Source of the DNA: Anisus vortex
Lineage: Eukaryota > Mollusca > Gastropoda > Planorbidae
Direction: 5' to 3'
Assembly (NCBI GenBank): GCA_949126835.1
Contig: OX421500.1
Coordinates: 16,622,181-16,686,180 of the forward strand
DNA length: 64,000 bases
Each line of letters starts with the position of its first letter. Position 1 is the stretch's first letter. Shown piece after piece: positions 13,001 to 28,000 of this stretch. The notes below the pieces were generated by a model. That model was given only the letters and a program-made list of their open reading frames with translations. It made no database searches and was not told where the DNA came from. The position numbers were made by a program, and so were the translations under genes.

Positions 13001-16000
13001 CCTTCACCTTTCAACTTTTAAAAATTGATGAAAAAAATAAACATGCTCAAAAGTAAGTACACATTAAAAAAATATGACAACATTTTTATATAAAACCACA
13101 TGAAATATGTAATTTCATCATTTATCTATAAATTATAACAATAGAAATATAAAAAAATCACATTGACTTTGATTAATCACTTGTCAAACAAGCGTCCCAC
13201 ATGTGGGATAGTAGCAACGAATGCTCCCGTGATCGTCACACTTATGGGACACTAGCTAGAAGCATGCTCAGTTATTTTTTTTAAAATAAAGTAGTTATTT
13301 TTTTTTTTATAAAAAGTATTTTATTGTTTAACGTTGATGTTTAGAGTGTTAAATATTGAAGCTTTGCTAAAATGTAAGAACTAGATCATAGTTTTTGGTT
13401 AAGATTTTAAATAAAATTAGCTTTTACAAAGAATTCTGTTCGCTTATAGATAACTTATTTTAAATTTCTATGTTGTTTTTTCTGGTTCAAATGGTCAGTT
13501 CACCATCACCCATCCTTTAACCTACGGGTTGGTTGCTAGGAGGACCATTGTTGACTGCTGTATCATCACTTCCCGCTTGTCACGACCTTGTGCTGCTGTT
13601 TGAGCGCCAGTAAAGGAGAGCCTGGTCCAATCTTTTATATTTTACTCCCAACTTTTCTTCTGTTGGTCACTTCTTCTTTCTACCTGTTCTGTGCCGAGCG
13701 GAATGGGCTGTGCAAGACCTTCCAATGATTCTTGCCCATTCCACCACAGTTACTTGCGCTGGGAGGTGCTTCGTGGATTCTCATATGCGCCAATATTTGA
13801 TAAATTGTTTGCGGACATCTTTGTTTGTGATAATCAAAATCTTGTTGAAATATCTCATTTCTAGGACACCGACCTTTCTCTGGAGATTTTACATGAAATC
13901 CGATATCATCAGAGAACACATTAGTCAAATATTCGAACAGAGGGAGATTCTCTCGTATTGGCAAATGATCTTTAGCATGTTTAGCGCTTTGATTGTCTAC
14001 ACTATTCTGGTTAGAATGAATGGCTTTGAGCATTCGACTGATAAGTGGTCAGTAGCTGACATTTAATCCAGGACCTCATTTGCAGATTTACAGATAATAA
14101 AGCATTTAATCTATAATTAGGAAACAGAAACAGGTCTGAGAAAACATAGTCATGACGGGCATCTGCATCTTGTAGACTTATGTTCTAATCAAAGAATGTT
14201 CCATCACTATGGCTAAAAATAGTATGTGCCAAAAGTGTGATGTTCTATGGCTTCTCCCATAGTTAGCGTCCTTTTATAGTTTAATTGTTTGTAGATAGTT
14301 TTTTTTAACATAGCCTAACCTTTAATTATTTAAGTTACAACTTTAGTTATTTTATACAAACAGTATTTATTTTTGCATTTAATTTCTTTAAAAAAAGCAT
14401 GATAAACACTGTGTATATATAAACATATTGTTTACTTTTTTTTTCATTATTATAAACCAAGAACACTGTGGTTCATATATGTTTCTCATTAAATTTCTTT
14501 AATATATTTCAATGTATAAAAATATGATAAATCTATTAACAGGATTATTATTTGCTGGATGGTTCGTGAAAGGGTAAGGGGAGGAACTAATATTTTTCTT
14601 CATAGAAATCTATAAGATTTAAAATATTGTATTTTTTCAAACTTCAGGCTTGTGCTACTACCATAAAAGTGTCAGCTGGTTGATTCTTAGAGCTTAAATG
14701 ATTGGTGGATGCACTTAACTTACTCTATAGCACTTATAAATGTGATTTATCTCAAAGCATTTAACGGGAAAACAAGAAAAAACGGACTGGCCCAATATAC
14801 ATTTACACGGGGTCACTTGTTGCTACCGTCCCACTTATCGAACGTTTTTTAAAACATCAATATCTCAAAAAGTTTTCAATTAAAAGAAAAATCAAAATAA
14901 AAAATTAACAAAATTCTCGACCTCAGCAGAATATGGGTTAATGAAATGTAGTAAAGGTTGACTTACTAAGTATTCCTTAATGAAATTTAGTAAAGAGTTA
15001 CCTACTTAAGCAATCCTCAATTAAATTTAGTTAAGGAGTAAATGTTGACTTACTTATTGGGTTGATGTCATATTCAGCGTTCCATATATTTTCATATACT
15101 TTAACAGAGTCTATCTCGTAGCTGTTCATATTAACTGCTATTCTCTTTGACTCCCAGAAACTATAAAGTATACTTGTAATGAAAGGCTCAATGCTGTCGA
15201 GATACTGGGCGATACTCACTATCATCAATATATTGGTTCCGTTTGAGCTGAAAATAATTATAGTGTATAATATTGAGAATCCCGTGGTTAGGCAACATTG
15301 TCTCGTTTACAGGGTAGAATAAGCGTCACACGTTTTTTTAAGTCCCCCCCCCACCATGCCCGCTCCTATCCGTTTGTCAAATTTCGTCACAAATGTTTAA
15401 CCCCCATCGGCCCCTCCACCAGTTGCGTAATGTCGTTTAAGGACAGCCACTAAGAGTAAAATCGTGTCAAACTTACGAATACTGGACACTGTGCAGGCGT
15501 ATTGACACATTAAGGTAGGGGTCATATCGTCCGGTGTTGTTGATATATGGTTGTGCTCTCCTCTGTATGTCATCAACAATAGTATTTACGCTGCTCCCGT
15601 CTACAGACTCTAATATGGTGATCCTTAAATAGACTGCATTCAAAATAACAAACAGTAAAATGATTAAATCAACAACCTATTTCAGTTTTTTTTATACATG
15701 TCGGCTAAGTGTAAGTAAAACAGACATATGACGAAACGGTAGTAAGTCCAACCTTTATTATAGTTACAGTTTACACATGTTTTATTGTTATGATAATTTT
15801 GAGATCATTTAACTAACCATATTCCTCTTTATGTACTTTTAATATTATATAGGCCTTCACCAATGCTTAAACTCTATCTTGACACTTTGCAACTTGCAAC
15901 AATACACTATATACTCTTACCAAGGACTACTTAAAGAGATTAGAAATAGAAACATACATACCAGTTGGTATTATACCTGTATAAAAATATTATACAGTTG

Positions 16001-19000
16001 AGAAAATAATAACATATCACAGAAAATTCAAACCAAAAAAAAATGTATGCTACATCTATTTCAATATATAGTGTATATATATTCATTAATCTTTTTTTTT
16101 CATTCTAATTCTTTCAACTTGTATGAGAGGAAACGTGTATGAAATAAAATCCATTGGATGATTTAACACTTACATGTAAAACTTCCATAGCTATTGACAC
16201 ACTTGGAATTTTGTGCACATGTGTACATATTATTATTATAATCACATTCGTTGAAGTCTTCAGCACATGTGTCACCAACAAATTCTGGCTTACATGTGCA
16301 TGTCCCATCATAATTACTACAGGCAACAGAATTGTCTTGAATGCATGGGCATTCTCGGGAACAGTTCTCTCCACAGGTCCAGTTACGACAAACTGTTTCA
16401 AATATATATATATATATATTACGGCGGTGAACACTGTCAAGATTTAAAAAAAAATTAAATGACCGCAGTGGTCAGTTTGGTAAAAAAACGCGAAAAAAAC
16501 ACATCTTTTGATTCACATTGACTTTGCCAGTACAACTTTTTATAGTTTTTCGTCACAAAGTTAGAAAAAAAAAGGATGCGCTGAGATTATTTTTATGACG
16601 TCATCAATCTTTGCGATTTGATTTTTTGCAATAAAGGGACATTTTTCATTCATGTTTAAATTGACGTCATCAAACTATGTGCATGGATTTTATCTCAATG
16701 AAGGGAACACATTTTCTTCATGTTTAAATTGCCTACGTGCCGTAAACAACATAAATTCTTTACACTACCGATACTGTAGTTGATTTTCTTAATCTATCAC
16801 TACTTTAATACTTTGCACTGTGAATACATGACTTAAAGCTAATTAATAATTTAAAACTTTACAAACATAGGACAAAAGCAAATAGATATAGTATTTTTTT
16901 TCTTTCTGTTTCGGGAAGTAATACCGACGCCTTAGTAAGCTTATTTAAACGCAGTGGTCCTGGTTACACTCTATATTTAAGCTTATAATTATATGGCGTC
17001 ATCAAATTTTGCGTATTTATGCGTTTAAGAAATTTTGTTTTAATTTGCGTCGTAATTTGTAGAATGCAATATTTAAATGGTTTAAGATACCGGAAAATAC
17101 TTTATCCCCGCTTAAGAATATTGTTTATAACTCGATGGGTTATTTTATCCAGTTCCGAGAACTGGGCACATTTAGGCTTATCGCCTTGGTAACGGCCATT
17201 GTTTAAATTACCGGGCAATGTTTAAATTACCGGGCAATGTTTATAATACCGGGCAATGTTTAAATTACCGGGCAATGTTTAAATTACCGGGCAATGTTTA
17301 AATTAACGGGCAATGTTTATATTACCGGGCAATGTTTAATTTGCCGGGCAATGTTCAAATTGCTGGAACTAACTTTTTAAAGTTTTAATTCGTGTCGTAT
17401 ACGTTTTATAAACATTATTTCATATGGGTTTCATTTGTTATTGTTTTACATGTTGAATAGAAAATTTAATTCTAAGTTTGCTTCAAAAGCAACAATAAAT
17501 AAATAAATAGCAAATAAACAAAAACAACACAACATAGGTCTGCGACTTAATGTTTGTCGTAAAAAAAATATATCAAACAATCATTAAAAAAAATAAAAGT
17601 ACTGTCGAATGTTTTTAATCAATGAATAGAACAAAATATATTCATGTTTTAATTTGCGTCGTAATTTATAGCGGGCAATTTTTTAATTGTTATAATGGGT
17701 GATGAGTAATGATTTTAACGGGTAATTCATGTTGTAGCGGGCAAATAAAAAATTACCTCACGTTTAAATTCGTGTCGTAGGTCATGCGGGCAATCTCATT
17801 ATAACTGCATGAGTAGTTAGAGTGTATGTAAACATAACGTTTAGCCGGTTCGGAGGACCGGGCACATAACGGCTTGTATATATATAAATCTCAAAAGGAA
17901 TATGTATGTATGTATGTATGTATGTGGCTGGCTGGGTATGTACATACCGCATAATCTTTTTAAATACTGGACATAAAAACGTGAAATTTGCTACAAATAT
18001 TCTTTGCGTTACGGCGGTGAACACAGTCAAGGTTTTAAAAAAATTAAAATGACCGCAGTGGTCAGTTTGGTCAAAAAACCCGAATAAAACGACATATTTT
18101 GGGTTCATGTTGAATTTGCCGTTCCAACTTTTTATAGTTTTTCGATCGATCGCGCCAAAAAAAAAATTAAAAAAAAGGATGGCGTTGAGATTATTTTCAG
18201 GATGACGTCATCAAAGTTTGCGCAGAGATAGCTAGCCAGCTTTTCGTTATGACGTCATCAAATTTTGCGTATTCATTTAAAATTAACTTTGCTTCAATGT
18301 TTGCTAATGTATTTTATGAATGAATAGAACTAAATATATTCACGTTTTAATTCGTGTCGTATACGAAATATAAACTTTGTAGTTTTTGCGTGCAATCTCA
18401 TTATAACTGCTTGAGTAGTAAGAGTGTATGTAAACATAACTTTTAGCTTTTTCAATTCGTTTGTAGCGGGTGTATACGCATTAAAATCTTTCTAGCGGGA
18501 AATATTTCACGTTTCAATTCGTTTCTAGCGGGAAATATTTCACGTTTCAGTTCGTTTCGGTTGTAGCGGGGGTACAAAATGTAATTCACATTTAAATTTG
18601 TGACGTATACATCGATAAACTTTTTAACGGGCAAGGTTTTATTAATTGCCGTATATATTAACTGTGTAGCGGGCAAACTCATTATAACTCCATGGGTAGA
18701 TAAAGTGTATGTAAAATATCATTATGCGATTACATTGAACACAATTTAAAAAAAAATGTTTCTTCTTTGTTTCTTATTGGTTTCAAAAAAAAATAAAAAA
18801 AAGGATGGCGTTGAGATTATTTTCAGGATGACGTCATCAAAGTTTGCGCAGAGATAGCTAGCCAGCTTTTCGTTATGACGTCATCAAATTTTGCGTATTC
18901 ATTTAAAATTAACTTTGCTTCAATGTTTGCTAATGTATTTTATGAATGAATAGAACTAAATATATTCACGTTTTAATTCGTGTCGTATACGAAATATAAA

Positions 19001-22000
19001 CTTTGTAGTTTTTGCGTGCAATCTCATTATAACTGCTTGAGTAGTAAGAGTGTATGTAAACATAACTTTTAGCTTTTTCAATTCGTTTGTAGCGGGTGTA
19101 TACGCATTAAAATCTTTCTAGCGGGAAATATTTCACGTTTCAATTCGTTTCTAGCGGGAAATATTTCACGTTTCAGTTCGTTTCGGTTGTAGCGGGGGTA
19201 CAAAATGTAATTCACATTTAAATTTGTGACGTATACATCGATAAACTTTTTAACGGGCAAGGTTTTATTAATTGCCGTATATATTAACTGTGTAGCGGGC
19301 GAACTCATTATAACTCCATGGGTAGATAAAGTGTATGTAAAATATCATTATGCGATTACATTGAACACAATTTAAAAAAAAATGTTTCTTCTTTGTTTCT
19401 TATTGGTTTCATTTGTTATTGTTTTACATGTTGAATAGAAAAATTAATTCTAAGTTTGCTTCCAAAGCAACAATAAAAAAATAAATAGCAAATAACAAAA
19501 ACAACACAACATAGGTCTGCGACTTAATGTTTGTCGTAAAAAAATATATCAAACAATCATTAAAAAAAATAAAAGTACTGTCGAATGTTCTTTATCAATG
19601 AATAGAACAAAATATATTCATGTTTTAATTTGCGTCGTAATTTATAGCGGGCAATTTTGTAATTGTTATAATGGGTGATGAGTAATGATTTTAACGGGTA
19701 ATTCATGTTGTAGCGGGCAAATAAAAAATTACCTTACGTTTAAATTCGTGTCGTAGGTCATGCGGGCAATCTCATTATAACTGCATGAGTAGTTAGAGTG
19801 TATGTAAACATAATTTTTAGCCGGTTCGGAGGACCGGGCACATACCGGCTTGTATATATATAAATCTCAAAAGGAATATGTATGTATGTATGTATGTGGC
19901 TGGCTGGGTATGTACATACCGCATAATCTTTTTAAATACTGGACATAAAAACGTGAAATTTGCTACAAATATTCTTTGCGATACGGCGGTGAACACTGTT
20001 AAGGTTTTAAAAAAAATAAAATGACCGCAGTGGTCAGTTTGGTCAAAAAACGCGAAAAAAACACAACTTTTGATTCACATTGTCTTTGCCAGTACAACTT
20101 TTTATAGTTTTTCGTCACAAAGTTAGAAAAAAAGGATGCGCTGAGATTATTTTTATGACGTCATCAAAGTTTGCGCATGGATTTTTTAGCGATGAAGGGA
20201 CATTTTTCATTCATGTTTAAATTGACGTCATCAAACTATGTGCATGGATTTTTATCTCAACTCAATGACGGGAACAAATTTTCTTGATGTTTAAATTGCC
20301 TACGTGCCGTAAACAACATAAATTCTTTACACTACCAATACTGTAGTTGATTTTCTTAATCTATCACTACTTTAATACTTTACACTGTGAATACATGACT
20401 TAAAGCTAATTAATAATTTAAAACTTTACAAACATAGGACAAAGCAAATAGATTTAGCATTTTTTTTCTGTTTCGGGAAGTAATACCGACGCATTACTAA
20501 GCTTATTTAAACGCAGTGGTCCTGGTTACACTCTATATTTAAGCTTATAATTATATGGCGTCATCAAATTTTGCGTATTTATGCGTTTAAGAAGGGAACA
20601 ACATTTTGTTTTAATTTGCGTCGTAATTTGTAGAATGCAATATTTAAATGGTTTAAGTTGCCGGAAAATACTTTATCCCCGCTTAAGACTATTGCTTATA
20701 ACTCCATGGGTTATTTTATCCAGTTCCGACAACTGGGCACCTTTAGGCTTATCGCCTTGGTAACGGCCATTGTTTAAATTACCGGGCAATGTTTAAATTA
20801 CCGGGCAATGTTTACAATACCGGGCAATGTTTAAATTACCGGGCAATGTTTAAATTACCGGGCAATGTTTAAATTACCGGGCAATGTTTAAATTACCGGG
20901 CAATGTTTATATTACCGGGCAATGTTTAATTTGCCGGGCAATGTTCAAATTGCCGGAACTAACTTTTTAAAGTTTTAATTTATGTCGTATACGTTTTATA
21001 AACATTATTTCATATGGGTTTCATTTGTTATTGTTTTACATGTTGAATAGAAAATTTAATTCTAAGTTTGCTTCAAAAGCAACAATTAATAAATAAAAAG
21101 CAAATAAACAAAAACAACACAACATAGGTCTGCGACTTAATGTTTGTCGTAAAAAAAATATATCAAACAATCATTAAAAAAAATAAAAGTACTGTCGAAT
21201 GTTCTTAATCAATGAATAGAACAAAATATATTCATGTTTTAATTTGCGTCGTAATTTATAGCGGGCAATTTTGTAATTGTTATAATGGGTGATGAGTAAT
21301 GATTTTAACGGGTAATTCATGTTGTAGCGGGCAAATAAAAAATTACCTCACGTTTAAATTCGTGTCGTAGGTCATGCGGGCAATCTCATTATAACTGCAT
21401 GAGTAGTTAGAGTGTATGTAAACATAACGTTTAGCCGGTTCGGAGGACCGGGCACATACCGGCTAGTATATATATAAATCTCAAAAGGAATATGTATGTA
21501 TGTATGTGGCTGGCTGGGTATGTACATACCGCATAATCTTTTTAAATACTGGACATAAAAACGTGAAATTTGCTACAAATATTCTTTGCGTTACGGCGGT
21601 GAACACTGTCAAGGTTTTAAAAAAATTAAAATGACCGCAGTGGTCAGTTTGGTCAAAAAACGCGAATAAAAACACAACTTTTGATTCACATTGTCTTTGC
21701 CAGTACAACTTTTTATAGTTTTTCGTCACAAAGTTAGAAAAAAAGGATGCGCTGAGATTATTTTTATGACGTCATCAATCTTTGCGCAAGGATTTTATAG
21801 CAATGAAGGGACATTTTTCATTCATGTTTAAATTGACGTCATCAAACTATGTGCATGGATTTTATTATCTCAACTCAATGACGGGAACAAATTTTCTTCA
21901 TGTTTAAATTGTCTACGTGCCGTAAACAACATAAATTCTTTACACTACCAATACTGTAGTTGATTTTCTTAATCTATCACTACTTTAATACTTTACTCTG

Positions 22001-25000
22001 TGAATACATGACTTAAAGCTAATTAATAATTTAAAACTTTAAGCAAATAGATTTAGCATTTTTTTTTCTGTTTCGGGAAGTAATACCGACGCATTACTAA
22101 GCTTATTTAAACGCAGTGGTCCTGGTTACACTCTATATATAAGCTTATAATTATATGGCGTCATCAAATTTTGCGTATTTATGCGTTTAAAGACCAAGTG
22201 AAGAGCTTTTTATCAAAATTGAGTTAACATTTGATTTTGATAGTAAATAGTGTATTCAGTATCTGAATGTTAAAAAAAAACATTTATACAAAATATCAAA
22301 GATACATTTTAAGTAATTAGTTCAATATTTGTACTTAAATGTGTGTGTTTTTCGGATGATTACTCCAAATCTCGTAGCCATTTGAGATGGGTTTTTTTCC
22401 GGCAATATAGGAAAGTGACGTAACATAAAGGATTCCGACTAGGAAAAATGAATATTGTCACGTGTTTTGAATCTATTGCCACATGTTTTGAATCTTTTCC
22501 CGGTTCTTATTTTTAACAAAATGGTTAAATATAGATTTATAGCGTCTATATTTATTTATTTATTTCCCTTGTGATACGTCACTGCCGTATGAGGCTATTC
22601 CAAATCTCGTTCCTTTGAGAAAAACCTCTTCACTTGGTCTTTAAGAAGGGAACCAAATTTTGTTTTAATTTGCGTCGTAATTTGTAGAATGCAATATTTA
22701 AATGGTTCAAGTTACCGGAAAATACTTTATCCCCGCTTATGACTATTGCTTATAACTCCATGGGTTATTTTATCCAGTTCCGAGAACTGGGCACCTTGAG
22801 GCTTATCGCCTTGGTAACGGCCATTGTTTAAATTACCGGGCAATGTTTAAATTACCGGGCAATGTTTATAATACCGGGCAATGTTTAAATTACCGGGCAA
22901 TGTTTATAATACCGGGCAATGTTTAAATTACCGGGCAATGTTTAAATTACCGGGCAATGTTTAAATTACCGGGCAATGTTTAAATTACCGGGCAATGTTT
23001 AAATTACCGGGCAATGTTTATAATACCGGGCAATGTTTAAATTACCGGGCAATGTTTAAATTACCGGGCAATGTTTAAATTACCGGGCAATGTTTATATA
23101 ACCGGGCAATGTTTAATTTGCCGGGCAATGGTCAAATTGCCGGAACTAACTTTTTAAAGTTTTAATTCGTGTCGTATACGTTTTATAAACATTATTTCAT
23201 ATGGGTTTCATTTGTTATTGTTTTACATGTTGAATAGAAAATTTAATTCTAAGTTTGCTTCCAAAGCAACAATAAATAAATAAATAGCAAATAAACAAAA
23301 ACAACACAACATAGGTCTGCGACTTAATGTTTGTCGTAAAAAAAATATATCAAACAATCATTAAAAAAAATAAAAGTACTGTCGAATGTTCTTTATCAAT
23401 GAATTGAACAAAATATATTCATGTTTTAATTTGCGTCGTAATTTATAGCGGGCAATTTTGTAATTGTTATAATGGGTGATGAGTAATGATTTTAACGGGT
23501 AATTCATGTTGTAGCGGGCAAATAAAAAATTACCTCACGTTTAAATTCGTGTCGTAGGTCATGCGGGCAATCTCATTATAACTACCTGAGTAGTTAGAGT
23601 GTATGTAAACATAACTTTTAGCCGGTTCAGAGGACCGGGCACATACCGGCTAGTATTATATATATATACATCTCAAAAGGAATATGTATGTATGTATGTG
23701 GCTGGCTGGGTATGTACATACCGCATAATCTTTTTAAATACTGGACATAAAAACGTGAAATTTGCTACAAATATTCTTTGCGTTACGGCGGTGAACACTG
23801 TCAAGGTTTTAAAAAAATTAAAATGACCGCAGTGGTCAGTTTGGTCAAAAAACGCGAATAAAACACAACTTTTGATTCACATTGTCTTTGCCAGTACAAC
23901 TTTTTATAGTTTTTCGTCACAAAGTTAGAAAAAAAAAGGATGCGCTGAGATTATTTTTATGACGTCATCAAAGTTTGCGCATGGATTTTTTAGCGATGAA
24001 GGGACATTTTTCATTCATGTTTAAATTGACGTCATCAAACTATGTGCATGGATTTTATCTCAATGATGGGAACAAATTTTCTTCATGTTTAAATTGCCTA
24101 CGTGCCGTAAACAACATAAATTCTTTACACTACCAATACTGTAGTTGATTTTCTTAATCTATCACTACTTTAATACTTTACACTGTGAATACATGACTTA
24201 AAGCTAATTAATAATTTAAAACTTTAAGCAAATAGATTTAGCATTTTTTTTCTGTTTCGGGAAGTAATACCGACGCATTACTAAGCTTATTTAAACGCAG
24301 TGGTCCTGGTTACACTCTATATTTAAGCTTATAATTATATAGCGTCATCAAATTTTGCGTATTTATGCGTTTAAGAAGGGAACACAATTTTGTTTTATTT
24401 TGCGTCGTAATTTGTAGAATGCAATATTTAAATGGTTTAAGTTACCGGAAAATACTTTATCCCCGCTTAAGACTATTGCTTATAACTCCATGGGTTATTT
24501 TATCCAGTTCCGAGAACTGGGCACCTTTAGGCTTATCGCCTTGGTAACGGCCATTGTTTAAATTACCGGGCAATGTTTAAATTACCGGCCAATGTTTATA
24601 ATACCGGGCAATGCTTAAATTACCGGGCAATGTTTAAATTACCGGGCAATGTTTATATTACCGAGCAATGTTTAATTTGCCGGGCAATGTTCAAATTGCC
24701 GGAACTAACTTTTTAAAGTTTTAATTCGTGTCGTATACGTTTTATAAACATTATTTCATATGGGTTTCATTTGTTATTGTTTTACATTGTTACGAATATC
24801 GGTCATAAATGAATGACGTAGTAAAGCATTGACCTCTTAACAAGTGCGTATCAGAGTCCAAGGCGACCAAGGTTTGACCTTTGTGCCCTGAGGGCAGTTT
24901 AAATAAAATAATTCGTTCAAACCCGTGGAAATTGGAGGATAATTCTGGATCGTAGTAATTATAGAGAAAGAGGTTAAAATGCGTATTAGGACCCTGTAGA

Positions 25001-28000
25001 ATCTTCGATGATAGTTTTCTTTGTAAAGTCCCCACCTCCTTAAAGTTAGTTCAGTTTGAAAGTTTGTAGATTGAAGTCGCTATATTGATACTTGTATATT
25101 TAATGTCATTTTGTTGATACTTATGTGGCCATCAGTTGAGGCATTTATTGATCGTTTATATTGAGTCTACAATTTAAATAAAATTGTTTATTCAACAACT
25201 GGAGTTGTTTGATCTATCATTGTTGAGAAAGGTGTGGAAGATAATTATCACGAATATAACTACATTGCTGCATAGACCTGTCAGTTAAGGAACCCCTAGC
25301 TTGGGCTACAGATTAGAAGAATCTAGAGACTTCTAATAAAGATACAACTATATTCATTGAATCCGATTTAACGAGTCGTAATAATAGTCATTATAGAGGA
25401 CCATAACAATTTGGGGGCTCGTCCGGGATAGTTGTATAGTGAAGCATAAATTCAAGTTGTGTTGTGTTGTGTGTGTAAAGCCGTGACCTACTGAGCAAGT
25501 CTAATAACGCTGAATTTATTCTTCCGATTGGAAAAACGTAAGTTGGAAAAATTTACCACTTTATAAATCTCTTAACTAAAGAATGGAATTTATTGAAAAT
25601 CCAGAAGAAGAAGTTCTGAAAACTTTATCAATAAAGAAGTTAAAAGAGATCGCTGAGATCTTGAAGATAGAAGTTACTGAGACTACACCATCGAGGACTG
25701 TGTTGACACAGCAGATAAAAGATGTGTTGATTGCGAGTGGAAAGTTGAAAGTAGAATCAAGCGCGGAGGGATATCAAGTTGAAGGTCAGATGTCTGAACA
25801 GTTACGGTTTCAGTTAAAAATGAAACGGATGGAAATAGAAGAAAAACGTCTTGATCGTGAGATGGAACAGAAACGTCTTGATCGTGAGATGGAACAGAAA
25901 CGTCTAGAAATAGAAAGTCAGGAAAGAGATAAGAAAAGTCAAAGAGAAACAGAAAGTCAGGAAAGAATAGAACTGGCGAAGATAGGAGCTACTAAAAAAG
26001 AATCTCATAATGATGTAGAGATGGCCAGATGGAAAAAGCTAGTCCCTACCTACATTGATAAAGAAAGTGAAATATCTAATTTCTTCCAGACCTTTGAAAT
26101 TTCTTGCAGAGATTTTAAGTTCCCAGAAGATAAATGGGGAATATTAGTCAGAGAACAGCTTTTACTCAGGGAAGGGCAAGAGATTGTGTTCTATTGTTAA
26201 AAGAGGAGCATTTAAATGATTATGAAGTCATTAAAGACACTGTACTTAAAGCCTATAACCAAATACCGGAAAGTTATCGAAAAAGGTTCCGTCAGTACAC
26301 AATGTCCCCTTACCAAACACACTTAGACTTCCTTCGAGCAGAAGAAAAGTTAATGGATCAGTGGATAAAATCTAGAAATATCTCCACATTAAAAGAAATG
26401 AAAGATATCATTCTCTTAGAAGATTTTATTAACAAAGTGAGGCCGGATGTAAGACTGTATTTATCCGAGCGTGACATCACTGACCCACATAAGGCTGCTG
26501 ATTTAGCGGAACAATATACACTGTGTCATAGGACAGCTGGTGAAAAGAATTTTAATAGGGTACAACGGCAAGCAGAAAACACACAACAACAACATCGTGA
26601 AAAAGAGCATTTTGTGAAACAAAATGATGTTAATAAGAAACCTGTCAACAAAAACGTCCAATGTACTTTTTGTAAGAGAGTAGGACATAGCATTGAAGAC
26701 TGTTGGAGTATAAGAAGCGACAAAAGACCTAAAAAAGTGGTAATGTGTGCAAGCCATAAACCAATACAGAATGTACAAGGAAGCGAAAATACAAACGAAC
26801 TGAATTCGAAGAAAGATTCTTCTAAACCAGAAACACTGAGGGTGGATTTGCCTGAGAGCAAAAGTTAGAAGGTAGAGAAATCTACAACTGAAGACAATGA
26901 GGATAAATATCCTGATTATAAATACAGAATGGCTACTATTGGATTGGTTGTCCAAGTCCACAGAGACGAAAAAGTAGACCAAAGTATTTTTGACTCGAAC
27001 AAGAGTCTGAAGTCATTGAAAGATGAAAAAACACCCGAAAGTCATGGTCAAGGGAAGAATAAAATTGACACAGAGACCCTGTGCAGTTTTCAACCGTTCA
27101 TTAGTGAAGGTTGTGTGGCCTTACAAAAGGAAGGACCACTGAAGTCCGTAAACATATTACGAGACACAGGAGCATCATTAACCCTGCTGCTTAAAGATGT
27201 ATTACCATTGAATGTGAATACATTGACAGGACAGACTGTCCTATTGAGAGGTTTTGAATGGAAAGAAGAAATACCTCTACATAGGATATACCTCGCATCT
27301 GACTTGGTGACAGGATATGTGACAGTTGGAGTAATATCAAAACTTCCTGTTGAAGGCATATCCGTTATCCTAGCAAATGATTTGGCGAAAGGGAGGGTGA
27401 GACCTGAACTGATTGTGAAGGAGAATCCAGACCCTAGTCCTATTGTGAAGACAGGAAAAGAAAAAGAACTTTATCCTGTAGGTGATGTCATAAATGGTAT
27501 GACACCACAGAAAAAGAAAGAAGAAATTCTCTCACAAGAAAAGAAAAAGAAAGAAGAAATTCTCCCACGAGAGAAGAAAGAGGAAGAAGAAGTGGAACTT
27601 GATACTACTATTTTCTCCAAGATTGATGATTGTCCGAAAGGAAATGAACAATCAAAGAAGTCATCACAAAATGAATTGACTGCTGAACAGAAAGTAGACC
27701 CAGAGTTGCTACAGTTGCATGAGAAAGCTGTCGACGAGAAAGAAAATCCTACTACTGATGTCTATGAACAGATAGACCACAGCATGAACAATCAACAATG
27801 CAAACCTGCAGTTGCCGGTACAGATGAAGATTTGAGGAGCATCACTGAAGAAACGAGTGCGGAGAGCTGGACCGAAACTATCAAAAGCTATGGGTTACCA
27901 CAATCCATACCGACAGATCGAAGGACCAACTTCGCCCCGGAACTCTTCAATCCAGTCCTAAAGAACTTATGCCTGGAGCAGGAGATGTCAACTGAATCCT

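Larger units (their letters stand above)
21479..23653 (+). mobile_element. Helitron-like unit U3 with MITE insert
   Basis: Same ends as U2 (5' tctcaaaagg, 3' ccggctag). It is longer because of a 450-base TTAA-flanked MITE at 22191-22640 and an expanded minisatellite (about 16 copies, 22828-23140). Removing both leaves about the U2 length. Confidence 0.58.

Noticed and set aside
13680..14066. Overlapping 117-118 codon frames on both strands
   Set aside because: No known motif, no splice signals fitting the gene phases, and both strands open equally, so coding status cannot be supported.
16114..16440. 108-codon minus frame over the EGF exon
   Set aside because: It is the wrong frame; the neighbouring frame gives the EGF cysteine pattern with proper splice sites.
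18452..19308. Two near-identical 76-codon frames (minus strand) in the array
   Set aside because: They are copies of one non-coding repeat segment; other units do not keep the frame.
17200..23140. Regular ccgggcaatg repeats as a CRISPR-like array
   Set aside because: Units are directly adjacent without unique spacers and the genome is eukaryotic; this is a minisatellite.
24790..25035. 81-codon minus frame, repeated at 30537
   Set aside because: Lies inside both LTRs and is duplicated with them; no motif, so likely chance.
26503..26982. 159-codon minus frame
   Set aside because: Antisense shadow of the gag zinc-knuckle region, rich in F/L/S as expected from the complement of Lys-rich code.
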